DNA of 13,327 bases from Alphaproteobacteria bacterium (GTDB lineage: Bacteria > Pseudomonadota > Alphaproteobacteria > UBA8366 > Aestuariispiraceae): contig SPJV01000174.1 of assembly GCA_006844765.1 (NCBI GenBank), forward strand, positions 1-13,327, given 5' to 3'. The notes under the pieces were generated by a model, which saw only the letters and a list, made by a program, of their open reading frames with translations, searched no databases and had not been told where the DNA came from. The translations under genes were made by a program, and so were the position numbers. Below, one piece after another: positions 1 to 8,508 of this stretch; position 1 is the stretch's first letter; each line of letters begins with the position of its first letter.

Positions 1-2
1 GT

Positions 3-524
3 GGCGTGGGACTTAATGCGATCCAGGGTGCTGTGCTTTGTGGCGCCGCTTCCATCATCGCCATTGATCTGGCCGATGACAAACTGGAGGCCGCAAAATC
101 CTTTGGCGCTACGCATACCTGCAACCCAACGAAAGAGGATGCGGCAACCATCATCAAGGCGGCGAATAGTGGCCAGCGCGCAGACTATGTCTTCGTGACG
201 GTCGGCAGCACCAAAGCGATGGAGCAGGCGTCGACACTCATCCGTCGGGCTGGTGAAGTCGTCATCGTGGGAATGCCGGCGGTTGGCGCGCTCGCCTCAT
301 TCGAGATGTTGAATCTGGCGGATATGGGGCAGCGGATTACCGGGTCAAAAATGGGGCAAACTCGTGTTTCGGTAGATATCCCGAATTTGGTAACACTTTA
401 TCAACAAGGCCGCCTTAAGCTGGACGAATTAGTAACCAAAACCTATCGACTGGAAGAGATCAATGAGGCATTTGCGTCGGTTAATCGTGGCGAAGCGCTT
501 CGGAATGTTATTGTCTTCGACTAA
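3..524 (+). CDS. Zinc-type alcohol dehydrogenase, C-terminal fragment (5' end outside window)
   Basis: This is the C-terminal half of a medium-chain, zinc-dependent alcohol dehydrogenase (MDR superfamily); the frame is open through the left edge and stops at TAA 522-524. The fragment begins inside the Rossmann-fold dinucleotide loop (GVGLNAIQGA), which continues into the second strand ending in IAID. The Asp at fragment residue 22 suggests NAD(H) rather than NADP(H). Further on are the GEVVIVGMP strand and the C-terminal helix segment RLEEINEAFASVNRGEALRN, both typical of class III-like enzymes. The N-terminal catalytic domain with the zinc ligands is not visible, so the substrate (formaldehyde adduct, simple alcohol or other) cannot be assigned. 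No convincing terminator follows; the 148 nt to the next gene contain only a weak 6-bp stem. Confidence 0.88.
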   Translation, partial: GVGLNAIQGAVLCGAASIIAIDLADDKLEAAKSFGATHTCNPTKEDAATIIKAANSGQRADYVFVTVGSTKAMEQASTLIRRAGEVVIVGMPAVGALASFEMLNLADMGQRITGSKMGQTRVSVDIPNLVTLYQQGRLKLDELVTKTYRLEEINEAFASVNRGEALRNVIVFD

Positions 525-672
525 TGCCCGACCCAAGCGGTTCTTTCTTGCTTGGAAACGGTATTCCGTCTGGTGGGGCTGTGTAAGAAACCGCATCCGG
601 ATCGGTCTAGACGGTGCCCGTGTCGGCGGTCTGTTCGGGTTGAGATTATTAGACGAGGGATTTTGAGGACTC

Positions 673-2652
673 ATGCCGTTTCGCAAGTTGGGGGCGGCCG
701 TTGTAAGGTTGCTCCCACATTTTCTAAAGACTAAATCAACGCGTATGTCCGCCGGAGAACAGCATTTTCGCCATGTCGTCGAAGATGCAATCCAGGGCGT
801 TATTGTCCATCGCGACTGGAAGATTCTTTACGCGAACGCGGCAGCCGCCAAGATGTTCGGCTACGCGAATGTCGAAGATTTGATGAAAATCGGGACCATC
901 GACAACGTCATCGCACCGCATGAACATGAACGTGTCGCAGAGATGAACAGGGTCCATCCCGGGGGGGAGGCGATCTCCCCTCTCTATGAAGTCGAATGCG
1001 TTTGTAAGGACGGCTCGACAATCTTGCTGGAAACCATGAACAGTGTGATCGAATGGAACGGTAAGCGGGCCTTGCAAAGCGCCGCTATCGACATTACCGC
1101 ACGACGTGAATCCGAAGATGCGCTGCGGGTCAGTGCCGAACGCTATGTCGACGCAACCCGGATCGCGAAACTGGGTCATTGGGTCTTCGATCTGGAGCAG
1201 GATCGAATGACCTACTGTTCAGATGAACTGGCGCGCATACATCGTGTCTCGGTTTCAGAATATCTGGAGATGACGTCCAGTACAGAAGGGGATATCGCGC
1301 GCGTCCATCCAGAGGATCGTGAAACATACGCGAAGTCATTTCGGAACAAAGATGACGTGCCCCCAACTTTTGATCTGGAATACCGGGCCATTCTGCCGGA
1401 TGGCACCATCCGCCATCTTCGCGAGATTGGGGAGCCGGTATGGGAGGCAGACGGCACGTGCCGCCAGACGCGCGGTACCCTGCAAGACATCACCGAGCAG
1501 AAAGATCGCGAGCGGGCCCTGAAGGAAAGTGAAGAAAGGTTTCGAAACGCGGAGAGAATCGCAAAGCTGTTTCACTGGCAAACCGGGAGGCAGTTTGAGG
1601 AATGGGTCTATGCCTCTGACAATGCGGCTGAAATATACGGGGTTCCCATTGACGAAATCACCGGTCCCTTCGAGAACTACGCGCCCTTCATTCTAGAGGA
1701 AGATATCCCGACAGTCGAAGAAGCATACCGTTCTTTTAACGAAGACCCGCGAGCCTATGAACTTGAGTATCGTATCATACACAAGAATGGAGAGATCCGG
1801 TGGATGCGTGAGGTCGGGGAGCCCTTCACATCAGCGAGTGGCGAGATGCAGTTCTTCCATGGCACAACTCAGGATATTACACAGGTAAAGGAAATTGAGC
1901 GCGAGTTGTTGCTGGCACGGGTGGAAGCGGAGCGGGCGAACTCTGCAAAGTCCGATTTCCTCGCAAATATGAGCCACGAGCTTAGAACGCCGCTTAACTC
2001 GATCATCGGCTTTACAGATTTGATGCGGAATGGAATTTATGGCGAAATTGAAAATACACGCTATGTGGATTATTTGAAAGATATCGACTATTCCGCCCAA
2101 CATCTCTTGAACCTGATTTCTGACATTTTGGATATTTCCAAGATTGAAGCAGGTCAATTGCAGATTGAAAGGGCACCGGTAGATCTTGTCTCAGTTCTTC
2201 AGGCAACGGTCGATCTGGTCAGGCCGCAATCAGATGCAAAGAAGCATAAGATCTCTCTGAATGTCCCTGATGCCCCTGTCATGATCGGCGGCGATGAGCG
2301 GGTTCTTCGTCAGATCGCAATCAATTTGATTTCAAACGCGGTCAAGTTCACCCCGGAGAACGGCGAAATCCGGGTGGAGATTGATCAACCAAATGAGACG
2401 GGTACAACGGTTCGGTTCCAGGATACGGGCATCGGCATTGCGAAGAAAGATATCTCCCGTGCGCTGGCGCCTTTCTCTCAGATCGGTGCCGACGCGACCC
2501 GGGCCCGCGAAGGCACAGGTCTTGGCCTCTATCTGGCGCGGAAATGGACCGCGTTGCACGGCGCAACCCTCAAGATCGATAGTCATTTGGGTGAGGGAAC
2601 GACAGTATCGCTCACCTTCCCGAAAGATACATTAATGACGGATTTTAATTGA
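673..2652 (+). CDS. PAS-domain sensor histidine kinase, soluble, orphan
   Basis: This 659-residue kinase has three PAS-like sensor modules at about residues 25-150, 155-275 and 285-405; each ends in the usual [D/Q]DIT segment (AIDITARRES, LQDITEQKDRE, TQDITQVKE). They are followed by a HisKA domain with the H-box SHELRTPLN (phospho-acceptor His435) and a HATPase domain. The ATPase shows the N-box (INLISNAVKFTPENG), the DTGIGI motif and the GTGLGLYLARK motif. There is no receiver domain, signal peptide or membrane segment, so it should sense a cytosolic or diffusible cue such as redox, oxygen or a ligand. The ATG at 673 is preceded by GAGGA at 665-669, only 3 nt away; an in-frame ATG at 745 lies just before the first PAS but lacks a ribosome site. 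No response regulator is encoded nearby, so its partner is unknown. The next gene starts 86 nt downstream on the same strand. Confidence 0.93.
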   Translation: MPFRKLGAAVVRLLPHFLKTKSTRMSAGEQHFRHVVEDAIQGVIVHRDWKILYANAAAAKMFGYANVEDLMKIGTIDNVIAPHEHERVAEMNRVHPGGEAISPLYEVECVCKDGSTILLETMNSVIEWNGKRALQSAAIDITARRESEDALRVSAERYVDATRIAKLGHWVFDLEQDRMTYCSDELARIHRVSVSEYLEMTSSTEGDIARVHPEDRETYAKSFRNKDDVPPTFDLEYRAILPDGTIRHLREIGEPVWEADGTCRQTRGTLQDITEQKDRERALKESEERFRNAERIAKLFHWQTGRQFEEWVYASDNAAEIYGVPIDEITGPFENYAPFILEEDIPTVEEAYRSFNEDPRAYELEYRIIHKNGEIRWMREVGEPFTSASGEMQFFHGTTQDITQVKEIERELLLARVEAERANSAKSDFLANMSHELRTPLNSIIGFTDLMRNGIYGEIENTRYVDYLKDIDYSAQHLLNLISDILDISKIEAGQLQIERAPVDLVSVLQATVDLVRPQSDAKKHKISLNVPDAPVMIGGDERVLRQIAINLISNAVKFTPENGEIRVEIDQPNETGTTVRFQDTGIGIAKKDISRALAPFSQIGADATRAREGTGLGLYLARKWTALHGATLKIDSHLGEGTTVSLTFPKDTLMTDFN

Positions 2653-2738
2653 CGGTTACGTTATCCGACCGTTCTCTTATGAAAGTCAGGTATCTCCCTG
2701 GCAGGCACCTCCCTCTCAGACAAGGAATCGGCCATCCC

Positions 2739-3839
2739 ATGAAAATTGCCAAGCTTGAAACCTTCGCGAATGAGGCCGTTGCCTTTACCCGCGTCACTGC
2801 GGATACGGGGGATATCGGGTGGGGACAGTTGTCGACTTATCATTCGGACATCACCGCCCAGGTGTTTCACCGGCAAGTGGCGCCCTATGCCTTGGGGCAG
2901 GATGCGGTGGATTTTGATGATCTGCTGGATGTGATTACAGAGAAGGAACATAAGTTCCCCGGGTCCTATCTTCGTCGCGCAATCGCTGGCTTGGACACGG
3001 CATTGTGGGATCTGCGCGGACGCGTCGAGGGCAAGCCGGTGGTTGAGTTACTGGGCGGGAAGCCGGGACCGATCCGGGCCTATGCATCTTCCATGAAGCG
3101 CGACATCACACCGGAGGATGAAGCGGATCGCTTCTGTCGTCTGCGTGATACCTATGGCTTCACCGCCTTCAAATGGCGCGTTGGTGCCGAATGCGGACGG
3201 GACCAGGATGAATGGCCCGGCAGAACAGAAGCCGTGGTGCCGACTGTCGCCCGTGCGCTTGGCGACGGGATTGATAAATTGGTGGATGGCAATTCCTGCT
3301 ACTCCCCGGCAAAGGCCATCGAGGTTGGCCGACTGTTGGAGGCAGAAGGCATCGGACATTTCGAGGAACCCTGCCCGTACTGGGAGCTGGAACAGACGAA
3401 GCAAGTCACCGATGCCCTATCGATTGATGTCACCGGTGGCGAGCAGGATTGCGACCTGCCGACCTGGCGTCGGATGATCGACATGCGTGCTGTCAATATT
3501 GTGCAGCCCGACATCATGTATATCGGTGGCATCCGCCGGGCCTTGCGCGTCGCTGCCATGGCAGAGGCTGCAGGTCTGCCCTGCACACCGCATTGCGCCA
3601 ACCTGTCGATGGTAACGCTCTGCACCATGCATTTCCTGAAGGCGATCCCGAATGCGGGCAAATATCTGGAATTCTCTATCGAGGGCGAAGACTATTACCC
3701 CTGGCAGGATGGTTTGTTCCTGGGTGAGCCCTACCGAATTGAGGACGGCAATGCCTTTGTGACCGATACCCCCGGCTGGGGTATTGAGATCAACCCGGCC
3801 TGGCTGGAGAAATCCATCTATCAGGTGAGTGAGGTTTGA
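2739..3839 (+). CDS. Enolase-superfamily enzyme, mandelate racemase/acid-sugar dehydratase type
   Basis: This 366-residue protein has the N-terminal capping domain and C-terminal barrel of the mandelate racemase/muconate lactonizing family, which abstract a proton alpha to a carboxylate with a Mg2+ site. Metal ligands appear as Asp183 (VDGNS), Glu209 (FEEP) and Glu235 (GGEQ), followed by Asp258 (QPDIMYIGG) and His285 (TPHCAN). The spacings 26, 26, 23 and 27 equal those of mandelate racemase D195/E221/E247/D270/H297, so it has the Asp-His dyad of the MR subgroup. The usual KxK on the opposite face reads Lys145-Trp-Arg147. Glu311 may be the further acid. The substrate, probably a sugar acid or hydroxy acid, is not deducible. 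I chose ATG 2739, with AAGGAA at 2722-2727, over an upstream TTG at 2649 that would add 30 residues unlike the family. Confidence 0.9.
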   Translation: MKIAKLETFANEAVAFTRVTADTGDIGWGQLSTYHSDITAQVFHRQVAPYALGQDAVDFDDLLDVITEKEHKFPGSYLRRAIAGLDTALWDLRGRVEGKPVVELLGGKPGPIRAYASSMKRDITPEDEADRFCRLRDTYGFTAFKWRVGAECGRDQDEWPGRTEAVVPTVARALGDGIDKLVDGNSCYSPAKAIEVGRLLEAEGIGHFEEPCPYWELEQTKQVTDALSIDVTGGEQDCDLPTWRRMIDMRAVNIVQPDIMYIGGIRRALRVAAMAEAAGLPCTPHCANLSMVTLCTMHFLKAIPNAGKYLEFSIEGEDYYPWQDGLFLGEPYRIEDGNAFVTDTPGWGIEINPAWLEKSIYQVSEV

Positions 3840-3934
3840 ACCGTTCCTGAAAATACTACAGAAGCCTTGGCGGATCAGGCGTATAGTCGCTCCGGGAGCA
3901 GCAATAGAATCAGCTATAAATAGGGAAGAAATTT

Positions 3935-4369
3935 GTGCACCATGTCGGCATCATTCCATTTGATATGCGCGATGATATGGTCGCGATCCTTTTTGTAACG
4001 TCACAGACACGCGGGCGGTGGATTCTTCCAAAAGGAAAGCAAAAGAAGAACGAAACTCACATTGCGACATGTCTGCGCGAAGGGTTTGAAGAAGCTGGTG
4101 TCCGCGGTGAAGTCTTCGCAGACTTTCCGATAACGGTCGTGATCAAGAAATTGACTGAAGATGGCCTCCTTGGCCAACCCGTCACCTATTATCCCCTTCT
4201 TGTGACCGAACAGGCCGACGAATGGCCCGAGCGCGATAAGCGCCAACGTCACTGGGCATTGATCGACGACGCCCCCCGCGTTGCCTATCGCGAAGATTAT
4301 TTACCTCTTATCCAGCATTTCGAAATCTTGCGTCCTTGGATCAAAGAGACTGCACAACAGTATAGATAA
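3935..4369 (+). CDS. Nudix hydrolase
   Basis: A 144-residue single-domain Nudix protein. The signature GX5EX7REUXEEXGU is present at residues 34-56: Gly34, Glu40, then REGFEEAGV (48-56), with Gly50 in the position usually held by a hydrophobic residue. Glu52 and Glu53 would bind the catalytic divalent metal. The lead-in GRWILPKG resembles the diphosphoinositol-polyphosphate/diadenosine-polyphosphate group, but the actual nucleoside or inositol diphosphate substrate is unknown. The start is GTG 3935 with AGGGA at 3922-3926, 8 nt upstream; no in-frame ATG serves better. It begins 95 nt after the enolase-superfamily gene and its 3' end overlaps the convergent phosphate transporter by 29 nt. Confidence 0.9.
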   Translation: MHHVGIIPFDMRDDMVAILFVTSQTRGRWILPKGKQKKNETHIATCLREGFEEAGVRGEVFADFPITVVIKKLTEDGLLGQPVTYYPLLVTEQADEWPERDKRQRHWALIDDAPRVAYREDYLPLIQHFEILRPWIKETAQQYR

Positions 4370-5828
4370 GGGCTGCCAGACATGCCGTCGCGGGCACTGT
4401 AATCACCCAGGCTGCGGCAATGGAGATCATGAATTGCCGGCGGACGAGCCGACGCAATGTCTTGTGACCCAGACTTTTGAATGCATCATCAGCCGTTGCG
4501 TTCAGTTTATGGCCTGGGCGGAGCTTCCGTTTATTCGGGTTCTCTATGAACTCACGTAACAAACCAACCCCGAAGACTGCACCAACGGCGATATGCGTGG
4601 AACTAACCGGTAAGCCCATTGTCGTTGCGACCAACACCGTTATTGCCGCCGATAACGCCACGCAATAAGCCCGAATCGCGTTGAGCCTGGTGATTTTCTT
4701 GCCCACCACGGCAATCAGACGCGGACCGAACAGACCCAACCCCAATGCGATCCCGAAGGCGCCGACCATCATCACCCAGAGCGGAATTTCAACCGCAGAC
4801 GCGATCGTGCCGTCTTCCCCGATTGTTGACACGATTGCGGCCAAGGGTCCGACAGCATTCGCGACATCGTTCGCACCATGGGCAAATGACAGAAGCGCCG
4901 CACCGGCGATCAAGGGAATATGGAAGAGCACGTAGATATCTGAACGGCGATTTGTCGAATTTTCGGTCTTTCTGGCAATGTAGGGTCGGGCCCAAACATA
5001 GGTGGCCGTGGCACAGGCAAGCGCAAATGCTGCCGTTTCGAGGATTTCGGGGCGCCAGACTTTCTTCAGCCCCTTCATCGCCATGTAAGCTGCAAAGGCG
5101 GCCGCCATCAGGGCGATGAGCACCGGAACCCACCGACGCGCTTGGGCGATGCGGTCATCGGCGTAGAGAATCTTTCTCTTAATGAAGAGCAACAGGGCCG
5201 CAGCGCATATCGCGCCGAATACCGGCGATATCACCCAACTGGCCGCAATCGCCGCCATTGTTGGCCAATTGACCAATCCAAAGCCGGCAGCCGCGATGCC
5301 AGCCCCCATGACGCCACCGACAATCGAGTGTGTCGTCGAAACCGGTGCGTTTAAATAAGTCGCAAGGTTGATCCAAAGGGCTGCGGCAAACAACGCGCTG
5401 AGCATCAGGTTCTGGAAAGTGGTGACATCGATTGTGTCATCTGGAGAGATAATGCCTTTGGAGACGGTTTTTACGACGTCACCACCAGCCAGAATTGCGC
5501 CGGCACTCTCGCAAACAGCCGCGATCAAGATGGCCGCGCCGATGCTCAGAACACGCCCGCCGACGGCTGGTCCCATATTGTTGGCAACATCATTCGCCCC
5601 AATATTCAGGGCCATGTAGCCACCAATCACCGCAGCGACGGCGATCAGCACCCAGTTTTCCCCAAAATTCAGGAGGTCACTGGTGACAAACAACGCCACA
5701 GCCGCCAGGAACACGACCGCCAAACCAACGGGAACGATCAAACCGCTGAGGCGCAGGGCTTGTGACTGCGTATAGTCAAACCGGCGCAGATCATTCACAT
5801 AACGGTTCTCAGGTTTCTTTTCGGACAC
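4341..5828 (-). CDS. PiT-family inorganic phosphate transporter
   Basis: An inner-membrane, low-affinity phosphate permease of the PiT/Pho-4 family (proton- or cation-coupled, usually carrying metal-phosphate complexes). Using GTG 5828 as start gives 495 residues. The two inverted-repeat signatures are GANDVANNMGP (77-87) and GANDVANAVGP (318-328), each followed later by a PVSTTH/PVSSTH segment (162-167 and in the second half). About ten to twelve hydrophobic segments are visible, with a hydrophilic loop near residues 285-297 between the halves. GTG 5828 is preceded by GGGG on the coding strand, whereas TTG 5855, nine codons upstream, has a poorer ribosome site; the choice is not certain. It is divergent from serA (217-nt spacer) and convergent with the Nudix gene. 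I see no clear Pho box in the spacer. Confidence 0.93.
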   Translation of the reverse strand: MSEKKPENRYVNDLRRFDYTQSQALRLSGLIVPVGLAVVFLAAVALFVTSDLLNFGENWVLIAVAAVIGGYMALNIGANDVANNMGPAVGGRVLSIGAAILIAAVCESAGAILAGGDVVKTVSKGIISPDDTIDVTTFQNLMLSALFAAALWINLATYLNAPVSTTHSIVGGVMGAGIAAAGFGLVNWPTMAAIAASWVISPVFGAICAAALLLFIKRKILYADDRIAQARRWVPVLIALMAAAFAAYMAMKGLKKVWRPEILETAAFALACATATYVWARPYIARKTENSTNRRSDIYVLFHIPLIAGAALLSFAHGANDVANAVGPLAAIVSTIGEDGTIASAVEIPLWVMMVGAFGIALGLGLFGPRLIAVVGKKITRLNAIRAYCVALSAAITVLVATTMGLPVSSTHIAVGAVFGVGLLREFIENPNKRKLRPGHKLNATADDAFKSLGHKTLRRLVRRQFMISIAAAWVITVPATACLAALIYTVVQSL

Positions 5829-6045
5829 GGGACACCCCAGCTGTGACGATCTCAAGCAGAACTCATCTCATGCGGGTTCAATTCGAACAAGGTTCGTATT
5901 CTCTGGGTGACGAGCAAGGCGTTTGCCCCATATGTCGCACCGGCGCTTGGTTAAAGCGGTTGCAAGGTAAGACATGCTTGGGCAGTTTCCCGCACAATCA
6001 CTGTTTTCGCTAAAATTGACCAGGCTTTGGAGCACACTTTCACCT

Positions 6046-7299
6046 ATGAGTAAAATTCAGAACCCCTCCCTCCCGAAGAACGAAATCAAGGTTCTGCTGT
6101 TGGAAAACATTTCCAACACCGCTTCCGCAATCTTTAAGGATGCAGGCTATGGCAATGGTCAGCGGCTGACGACGGCGCTGGATGGCGACGCTTTGGTGGA
6201 GGCGCTGAAAGGGGTTCGGATACTCGGTATCCGGTCTCGTACACAGATCACCAAGGAAATCATCAATGCGGCGCCGTCTTTGATGGCAGTCGGGTGTTTT
6301 TCTGTCGGCACCAACCAGATCGATCTGGAAGCGGCCCGCCTGAATGGTATTCCCGTCTTCAACGCTCCCTTCTCCAACACCCGATCTGTGGCAGAGCTGA
6401 CGATTGCTGAGATCGTCATGCTGTTCCGGCGGACTTTTCCCCGGTCGATGGCAGCCCATCATGGCGGCTGGGAGAAATCTGCGGAAGGCTCTCGGGAAGT
6501 TCGCGGTAAAACGCTCGGTATTGTCGGATATGGCAATATCGGCAGCCAACTGGCGGTGCTGGCAGAGTCCATGGGGCTGCGGGTGATTTACTTTGATCAC
6601 TCTGACAAGTTGACCCACGGTAATGCGGAACCAGTCGGCAGCCTGAAAGAGTTGCTCGCCAAATCGGACGTCGTAAGTCTGCATGTGCCTGATACGTCTG
6701 AGACACGAGACATGATGCGGGCGGAAGAAATCAAGGCGATGAAGCCTGGCGCCTATCTGATCAATAATGCGCGCGGCAAGGTGGTCGACATCCCGGCCCT
6801 GGCCGAGGCGTTGAAATCCGGTCATCTGGCCGGTGCTGCCATTGATGTTTTCCCTGCGGAGCCATCCAACAACAAGGAATCCTTCACCTCCCCCCTGCAA
6901 GGCCTGGACAATGTTATCCTGACCCCGCATGTCGGCGGTTCTACGGCAGAGGCTCAGGAACGCATCGGCGAGGAAGTCGCCCGAAAGCTGGTCGAATATT
7001 CGGATGTGGGATCGACCGAAGGCGCAGTGAATTTTCCACAGGTCCGGTTGTCCCAGCGCCAGGGCGGTACACGCTTCATCCAGGTGCAACGGAACCTGCC
7101 CGGCGAGTTGCAGCGGTTAAACGAGGTCTTTGCAAAATATAAGGTTAACATCTGTGCACAGACCTATCAGACTGATGGTGATATCGGTTACGTGGTTCTA
7201 GAGGCAGAAGATGCTGTCACCGAAGCAGATGCCATTCTTGCGGATGTTCGTGCGCTTTCCGGCACAATACGGGCGCGAATTTTGAATCCACTGGGGTGA
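6046..7299 (+). CDS. serA: D-3-phosphoglycerate dehydrogenase (E. coli-type, with ACT domain)
   Basis: Catalyses NAD-dependent oxidation of 3-phosphoglycerate to 3-phosphohydroxypyruvate, the first step of serine synthesis. At 417 residues it is close to the E. coli enzyme (410) in length and wording: NAPFSNTRSVAEL, the nucleotide loop GYGNIGSQ, LINNARGKVVDIPALAEAL, the segment ending FPAEP, and TPHVGGSTAEAQE. The catalytic Arg243, Glu272 and His295 have the same spacing (29 and 23) as E. coli R240/E269/H292. The last ~80 residues form the ACT domain (IQVQRNLPGELQRLNEVFA, DIGYVVLE), where serine feedback binds in E. coli. ATG 6046 is chosen, with GGAG at 6029-6032; an upstream ATG at 5974 would add 24 non-conserved residues. 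It is the first gene of a tight set with the PLP enzyme and mgsA. No riboswitch is recognisable in the 217-nt upstream spacer, only a 5-bp CGAAC/GTTCG hairpin. Confidence 0.95.
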   Translation: MSKIQNPSLPKNEIKVLLLENISNTASAIFKDAGYGNGQRLTTALDGDALVEALKGVRILGIRSRTQITKEIINAAPSLMAVGCFSVGTNQIDLEAARLNGIPVFNAPFSNTRSVAELTIAEIVMLFRRTFPRSMAAHHGGWEKSAEGSREVRGKTLGIVGYGNIGSQLAVLAESMGLRVIYFDHSDKLTHGNAEPVGSLKELLAKSDVVSLHVPDTSETRDMMRAEEIKAMKPGAYLINNARGKVVDIPALAEALKSGHLAGAAIDVFPAEPSNNKESFTSPLQGLDNVILTPHVGGSTAEAQERIGEEVARKLVEYSDVGSTEGAVNFPQVRLSQRQGGTRFIQVQRNLPGELQRLNEVFAKYKVNICAQTYQTDGDIGYVVLEAEDAVTEADAILADVRALSGTIRARILNPLG

Positions 7300-7307
7300 G
7301 ACTTCCC

Positions 7308-8504
7308 ATGACTTTTGATTTTGACATCGAGTATAATCGGAAAGGCACGAACGCAATCGCACTGGATGGTGCGCGGCCCTATTTGTTGAAAGATCATGCG
7401 GATCTGAACAGCGTCTATGCGGATGACGACTTCATCGCCATGTGGGTCGCCGATATGGCCTTCGCGTCCCCCCCAGCGGTAACGGAAGCGATGCGGGAAC
7501 GAATCAGCCATCCGATCTTTGGCTACACTGCCCTGTTTGACGACAGCTATTACCGGATTTTCAAGAGTTGGACCAAAAGTCGCTATGGCTGGTCCTTCGG
7601 GTCGGAAGAGTTACAGCTGTCCCCCGGCGTCGTGCCGGCGCTGTTTCATCTGGTCCCGATGATCTGCGAGCCCGATGAAAAAGTCCTGACTCTGACCCCA
7701 GCCTATGGGTATTTCGAGCGTTCGGCTGCACAGAATGACCGCGAACTCCTGTCCTCCGGTCTGATTGAGCGCAATGGTCGGTTCGTTGTTGATCTTCAAG
7801 ATTTCCAGGCCAAGGCCGCAGACCCGAAAACGCGGCTGTTCTTCCTGTGCCATCCGCATAACCCGACAGGCCGCGTCTGGAGCGAGGAAGAACTGCGGGA
7901 GATGGCGGATATCTGTTTTGAGAATGATGTGTTCATCATCTCAGACGAAATTCACTGCGACCTCTTGCGCAGTGGCGTGGATCATATCCCTTTGGCGAAG
8001 CTTTACCCCGGCACAGACAAAATCATCACCTGCATGGCGCCCAGCAAGACCTTCAATCTGGCAGGATTGCAGATCGCCAATATCATCATCCCTGATCCGG
8101 AATTGCGCGAAGCTTGGTCCGCCCGGGTCTTTCCGATGGTCAACCCGGTCAGCCTGGCCGCGGTGTGCGGCGCATATCAGAACGGCCGGGAGTGGCTGAC
8201 CGAACTGCGGGCCTATCTGGACGATAGCTTCGCTTTCTTGCAGGACTACCTGACAGAACATCTGCCGAAGGCCCGTTTCACGATCCCGGAGGCGACTTAT
8301 CTCGCCTGGGTCGATATCGGCGCCTATCTGCCGGAGACAGTTAATCTGACCCGCTTCTTCGCCGAGCGGGCCGGCGTGTTATTGGAAGGTGGGGAGATGT
8401 TCGTCGCCGATGCCGGACAATATCTCCGCCTCAACATCGCCTGCCCCCGCACGATTCTGGAACGTGCCTTGGGACGGGTGGTTGAGGCGATACACGAAAG
8501 GTAA
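7308..8504 (+). CDS. patB: MalY/PatB-type PLP-dependent C-S lyase/aminotransferase
   Basis: A 398-residue fold-type I PLP enzyme of the MalY/PatB family (cystathionine beta-lyase-like class II aminotransferase). Family marks are an N-terminal AMWVADMAF segment, HPIFGYT, SPGVVPALF, the CHPHNPTGRVWS loop, the SDEIHCDL strand with the cofactor-binding Asp, and the Schiff-base lysine Lys247 in APSKTFNLAG. The C-terminus contains the substrate-carboxylate Arg region YLRLNIACPR. Known members cleave cystathionine or cysteine conjugates to pyruvate, ammonia and a thiol, and some transaminate. ATG 7308 has a GGTGAG-like site overlapping the serA stop. It lies 8 nt after serA and 4 nt before mgsA, so co-transcription is very likely. 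Being next to serA, it could instead act as a transaminase in serine or cysteine metabolism, but nothing in the sequence decides this. The symbol is by family resemblance. Confidence 0.88.
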   Translation: MTFDFDIEYNRKGTNAIALDGARPYLLKDHADLNSVYADDDFIAMWVADMAFASPPAVTEAMRERISHPIFGYTALFDDSYYRIFKSWTKSRYGWSFGSEELQLSPGVVPALFHLVPMICEPDEKVLTLTPAYGYFERSAAQNDRELLSSGLIERNGRFVVDLQDFQAKAADPKTRLFFLCHPHNPTGRVWSEEELREMADICFENDVFIISDEIHCDLLRSGVDHIPLAKLYPGTDKIITCMAPSKTFNLAGLQIANIIIPDPELREAWSARVFPMVNPVSLAAVCGAYQNGREWLTELRAYLDDSFAFLQDYLTEHLPKARFTIPEATYLAWVDIGAYLPETVNLTRFFAERAGVLLEGGEMFVADAGQYLRLNIACPRTILERALGRVVEAIHER

Positions 8505-8508
8505 GCCC

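Noticed and set aside
533..555. CCAAGC/GCTTGG stem after the alcohol dehydrogenase as terminator
   Set aside because: Only six pairs with an 11-nt loop and no T run follows.
5876..5900. GGTTCAATTC resembling a tRNA T-arm
   Set aside because: The flanking bases do not form a T-stem, and no acceptor or anticodon arm can be built around it.
5974..6045. Upstream ATG extending SerA by 24 residues
   Set aside because: The extension is unlike the family, and ATG 6046 gives the expected length with a GGAG upstream.
6040..7089. 349-codon open frame on the minus strand opposite serA
   Set aside because: It is the antisense shadow of a clearly conserved gene, has no recognisable domain and arises from GC-biased codon use.
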